Source of the DNA: CAYMQB01 sp964392665
Lineage (GTDB): Bacteria; Hydrothermota; E44-bin80
Direction: 5' to 3'
Length of the DNA: 43,399 bases
Assembly: GCA_964392665.1 (NCBI GenBank)
Contig: CAYMQB010000018.1
Location: 1-43,399, forward strand
The notes under the pieces: model-generated
Database searches by the model: none
Told to the model about the DNA's origin: nothing
The model's input: the letters and a program-made list of their open reading frames with translations, nothing else
Translations under genes and position numbers: made by a program
In this document: positions 1-7,843 of the stretch, piece by piece
Layout of the letters: every line of letters begins with the position of its first letter
How positions within the stretch are numbered: the first letter of the stretch is position 1

Positions 1-13
1 GGTATGAAAAACC

Positions 14-481
14 TTAATTTATAATATCTTCAGGAACTTTCGATTTATCTGGGAATAAATCACCAAGAAAAACAGGTGGAATTTTGACTATCTCAACAGA
101 TAAGTTTGGCTGCTTCTTAGAAACAATTTGCCATGGTGTTTGATTTTCTTTGTATGTATTGGGACGGACCAGATTAAAGAACAATATGTATTCTGTTCCG
201 TTATCAGTCTGTCGAACCGTGCGTGATAAATCAGCACCATGGCGTAAGAGCCTCTTATTTAAGTAGTCAGCAAATAATGTTGCATACGTAAGAGAACGCT
301 CATCAGCAAACCCCATATATAACATACCTGATGTTACATCCCTCGCTGTGTATTGCATTTGAGGTAATCCGTTCTTTTTCATCGGTATATAATATTTAGG
401 TATATCATTCAGATACTTCGTATCCTCATCAATTTGCTCAAGGAATTTCCACGAAGTGTGATTTTGTAAAGAATACTCTTG
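14..481 (-). pseudogene. DDE (rve-type) transposase remnant with internal deletion
   Basis: The frame is open from just after a TAA at 482-484 and ends at 14. Its first ATG is at 382, but related residues (W-K-F-L-E-Q-I-D) continue upstream, so this is an internal piece. It shows the start of an integrase core (YTARDVTSG with the first Asp), then TDNGTEY with the second Asp. It then jumps directly to FFNLVRPNTYKENQTPW and PPVFLGDLF, which in intact relatives is the C-terminal tail. From my knowledge of the family, about 60 residues carrying the catalytic Glu normally lie between DNGTE and that tail. The remnant therefore lacks a complete DDE triad and cannot be active. No terminal repeats were seen. 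Confidence 0.6.
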
Positions 482-604
482 TTAAATAAGGTTACTCGTA
501 GTTAATATTCTTGTGGGGAGTGGTTGGAATATACAAACCGGTATTTTCTCTGTGTTCTCTGTGGTTGGTACTTTTTGCGGGAAAGATGATTCAGCAGAAA
601 AAGT

Positions 605-633
605 TTGACTTTCACAAAAATATTTGTTAAAAC
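605..633 (+). promoter_or_regulatory. Possible sigma-70 promoter before recombinase remnant
   Basis: TTGACT and TAAAAC are separated by 17 bases. The -10 ends 6 nt before the ATG at 640. The -10 match is weak. Confidence 0.25.
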
Positions 634-639
634 GCAAGG

Positions 640-807
640 ATGAAAAAAGCAAACACATCTGTCTTAGCTAAAAGTGTCAAAAACAAGGGTAGTAAAATAA
701 GGTGCATTCAAGAGTTCCTGTGCCATAAAAGCTCAAAGACCACAGAGATAGATATACACAGATGTGAGCAGAAAGAATTTAGGTTTAATAACAAGTCCAT
801 TAAATAG
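640..807 (+). pseudogene. C-terminal remnant of a tyrosine recombinase (integrase)
   Basis: This 55-residue frame contains IRCIQEFLCHKSSKTTEID. It closely resembles the end of XerC/XerD-type recombinases, which read I-R-Y-I-Q-E-L-L-G-H-K-S-S-K-T-T-E-I-Y. The conserved His of the HxxR-H/W region is present, but the residue aligned with the nucleophilic Tyr is Asp (GAT instead of TAT), and the LGH glycine is Cys. The catalytic core upstream is absent and the sequence decays after the motif. It is an inactive relic, one of several in the first 2.3 kb. A chance ORF is unlikely given the length of the match, but the first 15 residues are not clearly related. Confidence 0.5.
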
Positions 808-918
808 TATGGGGGAAGGAGGTGAAATTGATAAAGAAAGACAAATAACCTTACCCCACCTTTGAAAACAAAGTATTTAAAGGGCGAAATTATATGCTAT
901 TAAAAGGAGGTAAAAAAT

Positions 919-1454
919 ATGAGTAAAATAATTAAAGTTACGGATTCAAATTTTGAAGAAGAGGTTCTGAACTCAGACCTACCCACAGAAGTAGATTTTT
1001 GGGCGCCCTGGTGCGGACCTGTAAAATGGTGATACCAATATATGAAAAATTATCAGAGGAATACGCGGGAAGATTTAAGTTTTGCATGATTGATGTGGAT
1101 GAGAACAAGAACATGGCTATGAAATATCAGATTATGAGCATACCTATGCAGAAGTTCTTCAGTGCTGGTGAGAATGTTGATGAAATTTTAGGTGCGGTCC
1201 CGGAGGATGTGATTCGTGGAAAAGTTGAAAATATTCTTAAGAGATTTCCAAGTGATGAAAAAGGAAGGCTAAAGACGATTTTATACTCCTGGGTTGAACA
1301 TAACAAACAGGATGCCGAGAAATTTAGTAAATGGAAAGAGAAGGTTGAGAATATGCAGGATGAGCCGGTTTATGGTAGCATAGCTCTGGCAGCTCAAGAG
1401 GTCGAAAAGGCAAATGAAAGGTTATCACAACTTCTGATAGAATTGGAAGGATAA
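919..1454 (+). pseudogene. Thioredoxin with C-terminal extension, frameshifted in the active site
   Basis: Translation from the ATG at 919 (AAAAGGAGG eight bases upstream) gives a thioredoxin N-terminus reaching DFWAPWCGP. It then reads VKW and a stop. Adding one T after base 1020 restores C-K-M-V-I-P and joins the frame that runs to 1454, with the conserved cis-Pro loop (IMSIPM). The missing base falls in the codon of the second active-site Cys of WCGPC. Repaired, the protein has about 178 residues: a thioredoxin fold of about 105, then about 70 charged helical residues of unknown role (WVEHNKQDAEKFSKWKEK). The lesion may be a real mutation or an assembly error, since a scaffold gap lies 440 bases away. 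Role if intact: cytoplasmic disulfide reduction. Confidence 0.75.
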
Positions 1455-1612
1455 ACANNNNNNNNNNNNNNNNNNNNNNNNNNNNNNNNNNNNNNNNNNN
1501 NNNNNNNNNNNNNNNNNNNNNNNNNNNNNNNNNNNNNNNNNNNNNNNNNNNNNNNNNCGAAAAGGCAAATGAAAGGTTATCACAACTTCTGATAGAATTG
1601 GAAGGATAAACA
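1403..1612. other. Scaffold gap (100 N) flanked by identical 55-bp ends
   Basis: Bases 1458-1557 are N. The 55 bases before it (1403-1457) are repeated exactly after it (1558-1612). Two contigs sharing an assembler k-mer-sized overlap were probably left unmerged, so the gap is likely artificial. Collapsing it removes 155 bases and places 1613 directly after 1457. Confidence 0.85.
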
Positions 1613-1752
1613 TGGATTAATTTGTGAACAGCGTACATGAACCGATAACTAAATCGGGAGTAGAAGTTGAAGTGCGCACAACGGTTATGAGTCAACAGGA
1701 GCGAGAGGCATTTCTGACGATGGAACAGGAAGGTTGGAAAACTATTTCGTAG
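1612..1752 (+). pseudogene. Small unknown ORF with a stop at codon 3
   Basis: An ATG at 1612 follows GGAAGG at a suitable distance, directly after the thioredoxin stop once the false gap is collapsed. The frame reads M-D-stop, then stays open for 43 codons (FVNSVHEPITKSGVEVEV ... MEQEGWKTIS) to TAG at 1750-1752. Changing TAA to AAA would give a 46-residue acidic protein. A GTG at 1624 could start a shorter product but has no ribosome site. I do not recognise the family. It may be a small partner of the thioredoxin, now interrupted or mis-sequenced. Confidence 0.35.
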
Positions 1753-1770
1753 TTTCAAGAGGTTAATAAA

Positions 1771-2340
1771 ATGAATGCCCCAGAGAAAACGATTTATGAT
1801 AAAATAGAGAATAGGCTTTACAAACAGATAACAAAACGAGTTGAGTATGCTGAATCTATCTTAGATGTCGGCTGTGGACATTGCAAATTAGTTAATATAT
1901 TGGCAAAGAAGACAGAGAGTAAAATTGTTGGGGTGGATATTGATGGATGGAAATTTGCTGATGGACTGAAAGAAGCTGTAAAATTAGGAGTCTTAGACAA
2001 TATCGAATGTATAGAAGTCGATGCACGAAGTCTACCTTCATCCTTTAATGAAAAATTTGATGCAACGGTCTCCATATATGCCTTGCATGAGTATGGAAAA
2101 CCACTTAAAGTCTTGCGAGAAGTGAATAAGGCGTTAAAGCCCGATGGTAAAATCCTAATTATAGATTTTATCAAAGGCTCAACCGCAGAAAAATTATGGT
2201 TTGAGAGATACTATACCCCAAAGCAGATCAAAAGTTTATTGAAAAAAGCATGATTTAGGGATATAGAAACAGAGTTTCCAGAGGGTAAAGAATTGGTGTT
2301 GTATGAAGGAAGAAAAATTAAGGGCATAGAATCGGAATAG
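1771..2340 (+). pseudogene. Class I SAM-dependent methyltransferase with in-frame TGA
   Basis: The N-terminal 160 residues are a UbiE/COQ5-like class I methyltransferase. SAM motif I is LDVGCGHCKL (about residue 31), an acidic strand-2 end follows (IVGVDIDG), then D-A-R-S-L-P, and a post-III loop ALKPDGKILIIDF. Translation stops at TGA 2251-2253 after SLLKKA. The frame continues for 28 more codons (FRDIETEFPEGKELVLYEGR) to TAG at 2338-2340. The usual C-terminal helix-strand reads K-A-G-F-R-D-I-E, so the TGA replaces a Gly codon (GGA) by one base. With readthrough the protein has a family-typical length of about 189. Substrate is unknown. Other genes in the window end in TGA, so a recoded genetic code is not supported. 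Confidence 0.65.
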
Positions 2341-2654
2341 AAAACGAGATTTCGGTAAAGTTTGGAACTGCGAAAAGTTTGAAGGGAATGAATAAAAAAC
2401 CATCACGATGAAAGAGACAAAAAACAAATATGACAATAAAAACTTTGGCGGGGTTAGGAACTCTGCGGTTGCTTCGCAACCTTGCCCTTCGGGACATTGC
2501 TCCATATGGTCGCAACGTCGAATAGGACGAAACTGTTGGCTGAAGGGCAGTTGATACAAAGAGGGTACAAACCCTGAGAAGACTTATATATAAAAAGAGT
2601 TAGCAAAAAAGATTCTTTCTGTATCACATATTATTCGAGCAAATATGTCGAACA
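2341..2654. other. Intergenic region with small hairpin
   Basis: No gene is supported. A perfect 6-bp hairpin with a TTC loop lies at 2467-2481 (GGTTGC / GCAACC), followed by CCCTTCGGG at 2485-2493. Read on the minus strand both have GAA loops, like the mini-hairpins at 38830-39569. Confidence 0.5.
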
Positions 2655-3407
2655 TTAAAGATACTTATTCCATAATATCTTTTGGGCGGGTAAATGTGAC
2701 TTAATTAATTCGCTAAACCCTATTACATTATATTCTTCTTGAAAATTATTTTTCTTTTCCTCATCAAAAACTACTAAATTTATGTTATGTTTTTTCATTT
2801 CCTGAATCTTCCCTTTACCTATATTTTCTTCCTGCGTTACTATATAGATCTTCCCCGGATTGAGAGAAGCCAATTCTCCTATCACCTGACGCCACCTTTC
2901 TCTAAGTGTTCGTTTTACTGAAATAACTAGACATACAGTCCTATTTTTTCTAAAAACCTCTTCACTGGGAAAAAGATAATCAACCTTTCCGTTTAGTGCG
3001 GTTTGTGTATCATAAGGATAATCTAATTTGCCAAATAAAAATTTCAAATGATTTTCAAAACTACCGCCAGCTCTTGTTTTCCTTGATTGACTAATGCTTA
3101 GAAATAAACTCCAGAAATCTTCATAATGACGCTTAAAAAATCTACAAAAAGAGTTTTTAGAATCTCCCGGAGGCAATTTCATTATCTTCCTATCCAATGC
3201 TTCTTTGACAATCTTGATACTACATTTTTTCTCAAATTCTTTATATAATTCAAATTCAATATCCAATAATTTCCGTAAATAAAGATTAAACTTTTTTTTA
3301 GCATTTTTTATTGCTAATTTTTTCTGAGCCAACTCGGCTAATTTTTCTCCTGATGGCATAAACTTCCTTCTTATTTCTTTTTGAAATTCTGAAAAAGTTT
3401 TATTCAT
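2655..3407 (-). CDS. Type II restriction endonuclease, EcoRII C-terminal/PspGI-like
   Basis: This 250-residue protein matches the catalytic domain of EcoRII-type endonucleases. SRKTRAGGSFENH spans 108-120 and includes the conserved RAG and Glu118. GKVDYLFP follows with Asp143, then ISVKRTLRERWRQV with Lys165 and the RWRQ block, the PD-(D/E)xK arrangement. A helical region fills residues 1-100. EcoRII and PspGI cut around CCWGG; the same site is inferred here, not shown. The gene begins four bases after the stop of the RadC-methyltransferase gene, so the two are co-transcribed and form an R-M pair. The ATG at 3407 has no strong ribosome site, so translational coupling is likely. No truncation or missing catalytic residue was seen. 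Confidence 0.8.
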   Translation of the reverse strand: MNKTFSEFQKEIRRKFMPSGEKLAELAQKKLAIKNAKKKFNLYLRKLLDIEFELYKEFEKKCSIKIVKEALDRKIMKLPPGDSKNSFCRFFKRHYEDFWSLFLSISQSRKTRAGGSFENHLKFLFGKLDYPYDTQTALNGKVDYLFPSEEVFRKNRTVCLVISVKRTLRERWRQVIGELASLNPGKIYIVTQEENIGKGKIQEMKKHNINLVVFDEEKKNNFQEEYNVIGFSELIKSHLPAQKILWNKYL

Positions 3408-3411
3408 ATCT

Positions 3412-5382
3412 TTATTTCCTTTCTAATATTACCATATATTCTTCAAGCATTGTATTAACGGTGTTTCCAGCGATATTGGTTGGGCTATTTTTATTTGGCA
3501 TTCTTTTATTGGGTATTTCCCTAATTATTGTTTTATGGTGCATAAAATTATCTTTACATAATTCCACAATAATTTCATCAGTAGGTATCTGAATATTTTT
3601 TACAGTTCTATTTCCAACAACCATACACATAAATCCTTTTGGTTTTACGACCCGACCGAAATCTTTCAAATAAAGATTCAGGTCGTAAAAAAAAGCAAAT
3701 ACTTCATCTGCTCTTTTTTTATCTCTGAATGAAATATTTTCTAAAGTAGAAAATAATAATTCTGAGTATATATCATATACAGTATTTTTAATAATCTTTC
3801 CGCCTAAGCTTTCTCTATCCACATTTATTTTATCCAGTTCTAACCACTCTAACGAAAATCTTGAAAATTGTCCATAAGCCACTGTTGTTTTGCTGTCACC
3901 ATAAGGGGGAGAAGTAACAATTAGATCAATTTCTCCGTCCTTGATTTCCTTAATATTTCTAACAATCTTAAACCAATGCCTCTTAGAAATGTTCCCTTTC
4001 ATGGAATTTAATTTGTAAATATTTCCCAACGATTTTTTATAAAAGAATTCTTTAACATTCGGATTATGTTTTCTTAAATCTTCTTCTGCATATCTATGTA
4101 ATTTGAATCCGTTTCTGCAGTTTGACACATTTCTAATGGTCTCACTAAAAGAGATTTTGAAAAAATCTTGTATTTCGTTATCTTTTATTCCCCAGATTGC
4201 CTTTCTTATTTTCCCCAGTTCCTCTATCACAGAAGGTTTGAACCATAAACTTATATTTTTAATTTCAGGTATAGCAGGTTTTGGATGTTTTGCTCTTTTT
4301 AGTATGTTTTCAAGTTCATTACGCAAGATTAGCGGTTCTATTGACTTAAGCTTTACTTTGGTGATTAATTCAGCCAATGGGTTAATGTCAATCCCATAAG
4401 AAAATCTTTTTTTCATATTGGCTTCTACAAGGGTAGTGCCTGAGCCCATAAACGGGTCTAAAACAATATTGTTTTCCTCACTATAATTCTCAATAAAATA
4501 ATCAGCAATCGGATAAGCCATCACAGCTGGGTAAATATGTAAACCATGAATGCCGTCTGTTTGTCTAATATGTTTGAAATCAAAAGAGGGATCCTTATAT
4601 CTTTTTTTTGTTTTATCTATTTCCACTTCTTCCTGTGTATAGGTATAAAAATCAAACAATCCTATTTGTTTATATCCACTTTTAAAGTAATCTATAATTT
4701 TATTTTGGTTATAATTATTTAGGAAACTAAAATATCCTTGTTTAGATATTATTATATGGTCTATTATCTTAATCCCAGATATCTCCTCGGATTTAATCAG
4801 TTTTTCTGTAATTTCTATATCTTCCGGGGTTGGCTGAGAGTTACCCACAGGGTGATTATGAACTAAAATAATTGCAGTAGCGTTATTCAAATATGCTGGA
4901 GCAAATATTTCTCGAGGGTGCACTAAATTTGAATCAACTGTCCCTATCGCTATAACTTCTTTTTTTATCAACTGATTCAATGAATCCAAATATAAAACGA
5001 TTAAATGCTCTTTCTTTTTATTAATCCAATCTTTACATATGTCAAAGACATCGTCAGCGGTTTTTATAGTAATTTTGCTCTTATCTATTAAAATAAACCG
5101 CTTGGCTAATTCAAAGGCAGAAACAATTTGTACCGCTTTAACTTTTCCAATCCCTTTTATTTTCGTTAAGTCTTCAATTTTTGCATCTATTAGTTTTTTG
5201 CCAAATTTTTTTAGCAGACTTGCGGAAACTTTTTTGACATTCCGTCCTCGAATACCACTCCCTAATAAAATGGATAACAGTTCTGTGTTTGTTAAAGCAT
5301 CAATGCTATTTATTTCCAATTTTTCTCTGGGACGCTCAACTTTTGGTAAATCTTTAATTTTTATATTTTGAATATTTGCCAT
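3412..5382 (-). CDS. RadC (HhH-JAMM) fused to DNA methyltransferase
   Basis: One uninterrupted frame joins two usually separate proteins. Counting from the ATG at 5382, residues 1-220 are a full-length RadC: a UPF0758-type N-terminus (LPKVERPREKL), a helix-hairpin-helix (LTKIKGIGKVKAVQIV), then a JAMM core with VHPREIF and HNHPVGNSQPTPED (His-x-His-x10-Asp intact). After a linker of about 60 residues comes a methyltransferase with a motif X-like segment, motif I DPFMGSGTT at about 309 and motif IV TSPPYGDS at about 490, followed by VAYGQFSR. TSPPY suggests amino (N4-cytosine or N6-adenine) methylation; partnership with an EcoRII/PspGI-like nuclease favours N4-cytosine, by inference. A GTG at 5412 would add ten residues, but the ATG begins the conserved RadC sequence. 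RadC's function is unsettled; JAMM domains are metallo-hydrolases. Confidence 0.85.
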   Translation of the reverse strand: MANIQNIKIKDLPKVERPREKLEINSIDALTNTELLSILLGSGIRGRNVKKVSASLLKKFGKKLIDAKIEDLTKIKGIGKVKAVQIVSAFELAKRFILIDKSKITIKTADDVFDICKDWINKKKEHLIVLYLDSLNQLIKKEVIAIGTVDSNLVHPREIFAPAYLNNATAIILVHNHPVGNSQPTPEDIEITEKLIKSEEISGIKIIDHIIISKQGYFSFLNNYNQNKIIDYFKSGYKQIGLFDFYTYTQEEVEIDKTKKRYKDPSFDFKHIRQTDGIHGLHIYPAVMAYPIADYFIENYSEENNIVLDPFMGSGTTLVEANMKKRFSYGIDINPLAELITKVKLKSIEPLILRNELENILKRAKHPKPAIPEIKNISLWFKPSVIEELGKIRKAIWGIKDNEIQDFFKISFSETIRNVSNCRNGFKLHRYAEEDLRKHNPNVKEFFYKKSLGNIYKLNSMKGNISKRHWFKIVRNIKEIKDGEIDLIVTSPPYGDSKTTVAYGQFSRFSLEWLELDKINVDRESLGGKIIKNTVYDIYSELLFSTLENISFRDKKRADEVFAFFYDLNLYLKDFGRVVKPKGFMCMVVGNRTVKNIQIPTDEIIVELCKDNFMHHKTIIREIPNKRMPNKNSPTNIAGNTVNTMLEEYMVILERK

Positions 5383-5392
5383 TTTTCGATAT

Positions 5393-5554
5393 CTACTTTT
5401 TAAAATCGCCACACAGTCTAATTTTGAAAACAGGAATTTCCTTATCTTTTACCATTCTATATATAGTTCGCTCATTTACTTTTAAATAATTCTTTACTTC
5501 CTTAATTCTTAAAATGTCGCTATCGATAACGATATTTTTTATAAATTAATTCAT
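5393..5554 (-). pseudogene. Excisionase-type HTH (HTH_17) frame, interrupted and truncated
   Basis: The frame contains ILRIKEVKNYLKVNERTIYR followed by MVKDKEIPVFKI. This is the winged HTH of the MerR/excisionase family, normally V-K-E-V-A-E-Y-L-K-V-S-x-R-T-I-Y-R. It ends at a TAG (5393-5395) where intact relatives continue W-R-F-K-K-E-D-I. The only upstream ATG (5552-5554) is followed two codons later by TAA, and no other standard start precedes the HTH. It overlaps the possible GTG start of the RadC fusion by a few bases. It could be a broken controller of the R-M operon, or use a non-standard start. Confidence 0.5.
5521..5534. promoter_or_regulatory. Palindrome, possible operator
   Basis: TATCG-ATAA-CGATA is a perfect 5-bp inverted repeat about 25 bp downstream of the predicted transcription start of the R-M operon. 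A regulatory role is inferred from position only. Confidence 0.3.
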
Positions 5555-5562
5555 TGAACTTT

Positions 5563-5591
5563 ATTTTAGTCTAATATTTTCCAAAAGTCAA
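5563..5591 (-). promoter_or_regulatory. Sigma-70-type promoter of the R-M operon
   Basis: Read on the minus strand, TTGACT and TAAAAT are separated by 17 bases. The -10 ends eight bases before the ATG of the broken HTH frame. Confidence 0.55.
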
Positions 5592-5754
5592 GAAAAAAGC
5601 CAAGGCCTTTACCTTCATATCTTATACGATATCCTAAATTTGTTCCCCTCACTTCAAAAATCTGGAAATCTATATGAAGGCAGCTTTATTTCAACTTTAC
5701 TCAAGATAGACCTTATCTAATTACTCACAATAACAGCTTAAAGGTGAAATAATG

Positions 5755-6726
5755 TTACAGGTGTGCGCTTGCTTTCAAGAGATAATTTCGTACATAATCC
5801 GCAATGCCTTCTTCCAATCTATTTATCCGTTCCGAGTATCCTGAAGTTCTGAGCTTTGTGATATCCGCCTGGGTATAACTCTGATACTGCTGCCTTAAAT
5901 TCTCCGGCATTTCAATATATTCAATGCCTGGTTTCTTATCCATCGAATGAAAAACAGCAATAGCAAGGTTATTAAAACTGCGAGCAATCCCCGTTCCAAT
6001 ATTGATTATTCCATTCGCCTTCGGATTATCATAAATAAACAGCGTCATCTTCACGACATCTTTCACATATATAAAGTCTCTTGCCTGCTCACCATCACCG
6101 TAATCGGAATTGTTGGACTTGAACAGTTTGACCTTTCCGCTTTCCTGTATCTGTTCAAATGACTTAAGGACCATACTTCTCATATTTCCTTTGTGGTACT
6201 CGTTGGGTCCAAACACATTGAAATATTTAAGCCCTGCAATTTCATCCAGATAGCCATTCTCAAGTGCCCACAAATCAAAACAATGTTTGCTCCTTCCATA
6301 TAAATTGAGCGGTTTCAGATATTTCAATTTCGACTGGTCATCTGAAAACCCGTTATTACCCATCCCATAAGTAGCAGCACTCGATGCATAAACAAATCTC
6401 TTCTTATTTCTTACAGCCCATAATGCAAGCTTTTTTGTATATTCACAATTATTGTCCATAAGATAATCCTCATCCCGTTCGGTCGTATCGCTGCACGCAC
6501 CAAGATGAATAATCCCTCCTATTCTCTTGTCAAAAATACTCTCCTCGAGTTTTTCAATAAAGGAACCCTTATTAAGATAATCAGAATATCTGAGGTTTGC
6601 AAGGTTTTTATAGGTATCTACCTGCTTCTGTTCGTCAACCACCAGAATATTCTCGAAACCTCTTTTATTCAGCATCCATACCACAGCACTACCGATGAAT
6701 CCCCCCCCACCAGTTAAAACTATCAT
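5755..6726 (-). CDS. hldD: ADP-L-glycero-D-manno-heptose 6-epimerase
   Basis: This 323-residue extended SDR protein has the NAD-binding GGGGFIGSAVV at residues 6-16 and the HldD signature HLGACSDTTE. It also has the catalytic Y-G-R-S-K (YxxxK), FNVFGPNEYHKG and the C-terminal sugar-binding block ending YTQADITKL. It converts ADP-D-glycero- to ADP-L-glycero-manno-heptose for the LPS inner core, in the cytoplasm. GAAGGAAGAG lies upstream of the ATG. It shares a biosynthetic theme with manC (18622-19683) and the kds genes (27970-30281). The gap to the next upstream gene is 180 bases, and no clear promoter was seen there. Confidence 0.92.
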   Translation of the reverse strand: MIVLTGGGGFIGSAVVWMLNKRGFENILVVDEQKQVDTYKNLANLRYSDYLNKGSFIEKLEESIFDKRIGGIIHLGACSDTTERDEDYLMDNNCEYTKKLALWAVRNKKRFVYASSAATYGMGNNGFSDDQSKLKYLKPLNLYGRSKHCFDLWALENGYLDEIAGLKYFNVFGPNEYHKGNMRSMVLKSFEQIQESGKVKLFKSNNSDYGDGEQARDFIYVKDVVKMTLFIYDNPKANGIINIGTGIARSFNNLAIAVFHSMDKKPGIEYIEMPENLRQQYQSYTQADITKLRTSGYSERINRLEEGIADYVRNYLLKASAHL

Positions 6727-6907
6727 ATCTATTTCTCTCTTCCTTCTTTTCGCACATTAAATCTTAGATTTTCCATATCTTTTTCTTTACTAACTCAATA
6801 ACTGATTTTCACTTTATAACATAACTACCCTCAGATTTCACTTTTAACTTTTTACTTGTCTTTTTCCCCGTCACTCCCTTACTCCGATACTCCGTTTCTC
6901 TTACATC

Positions 6908-7840
6908 CTACATCCTACACCCCGTGTAATCTTCCGCAGATTTCACTTTATCCTTTATCCTCGTAACATACTGTCCACAATTACTACCTATTTTATTTTC
7001 TTCAAGTTCTCCTATACTCAAAATAACTTCAAAACCTTTTTTTTCAAAATCCCTAACAAGACATCGAGCAACATCATCATCCAGTCTAAAAAGAGATTTT
7101 AGACCATTCTCCGTTACGCTTCTGGTGGGATTAAGAGGTGTGATTTTTACGATAAAAACATCCGGGTTAAAATATCCAGAAACAGTACCGCTGTCGATAG
7201 GAAAACCCTCTGTTGCAGCAAAATTCAGTGCAATCTTTCTGTCCCCATCTTTGTAGAATCTTTCACCATAATCAGCAATCTCATCGAAACTCCATTTTCC
7301 TACTGGTATAAGAAAATCCCTTTTTGCACAATCGGTCGTATGTAGCGAAAACTGCAGTTGAAAATGCCCTGATGTATAAAACCTATTTTTTATCTCAATC
7401 AATTCTTCGAAAAAATCGCCAGTCTCGGCAGGTGCAATACTGGAAATGCAAGGCATTAAGCCAGGTGCATCATATATGTCAGGTAATCTCTTAAGAACCT
7501 TAAGCACTTCTCTGTTGAAAGCAGGCTCCCCCATTCTCGCAAACTGCACCTTGAATTTATGAATAGGCACCTTTCTATCGCGAAATCGCTTTGTAACCAG
7601 GTAGTCAATTTGCTCAAGAATTTCTTCCTCGCTGACTTTTCCTCTGTAGTCTCCTGAAGCATCGCAAATTTTACACTTTACAGGACAGCCAAACAAAGTC
7701 GAGACAATTAAAACCCATTTTCTTTCCCTGGGAATCGGAGGCTGTAACGATTCCACGAATTCAACATACTTGCCATTATTCATCTCAGCAAGGTAAACCA
7801 ATGCAATTTCCTCTTTCCCAAAACTCTCAATAACTCTCAT
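6908..7840 (-). CDS. RlmN/Cfr-like radical SAM protein lacking a key Cys
   Basis: The 310-residue protein has the radical SAM cluster motif C-x3-C-x2-C (GCPVKCKIC, Cys52, 56, 59). KVQFARMGEPAFN resembles the F-M-G-M-G-E-P motif of the 23S rRNA methyltransferase RlmN, and Cys288 sits in NCGQY, like the methyl-carrying Cys of RlmN (A-C-G-Q-L). In RlmN a second essential Cys lies eight residues before the cluster (L-C-V-S-S-Q-V-G-C). Here that position is Ile in LIVSTLFGC. The N-terminal HhH domain of RlmN is also missing. The chemistry may therefore differ and the substrate is unknown. It starts three bases after the stop of the flavoprotein gene with no ribosome site, indicating coupling. Confidence 0.75.
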   Translation of the reverse strand: MRVIESFGKEEIALVYLAEMNNGKYVEFVESLQPPIPRERKWVLIVSTLFGCPVKCKICDASGDYRGKVSEEEILEQIDYLVTKRFRDRKVPIHKFKVQFARMGEPAFNREVLKVLKRLPDIYDAPGLMPCISSIAPAETGDFFEELIEIKNRFYTSGHFQLQFSLHTTDCAKRDFLIPVGKWSFDEIADYGERFYKDGDRKIALNFAATEGFPIDSGTVSGYFNPDVFIVKITPLNPTRSVTENGLKSLFRLDDDVARCLVRDFEKKGFEVILSIGELEENKIGSNCGQYVTRIKDKVKSAEDYTGCRM

Positions 7841-7843
7841 AAT

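Noticed and set aside
820..850. Perfect AAGGAGGTGA followed by TTG and a six-codon frame
   Set aside because: It is too short to support as a gene; it may be a relic leader before the thioredoxin.
1324..1758. Minus-strand ORFs running through the N block
   Set aside because: They read across unknown bases and a duplicated 55-mer; artefacts of the gap.
2251..2253. TGA recoded as glycine
   Set aside because: Many clear genes here (for example pyrG, fmt, yajC and the NSS transporter) end at TGA, so a point mutation is simpler.
5609..5680. CCTTCATAT / ATATGAAGG inverted repeat after hldD as a terminator
   Set aside because: The loop is over 50 bases and the T-run is not adjacent; evidence is insufficient.
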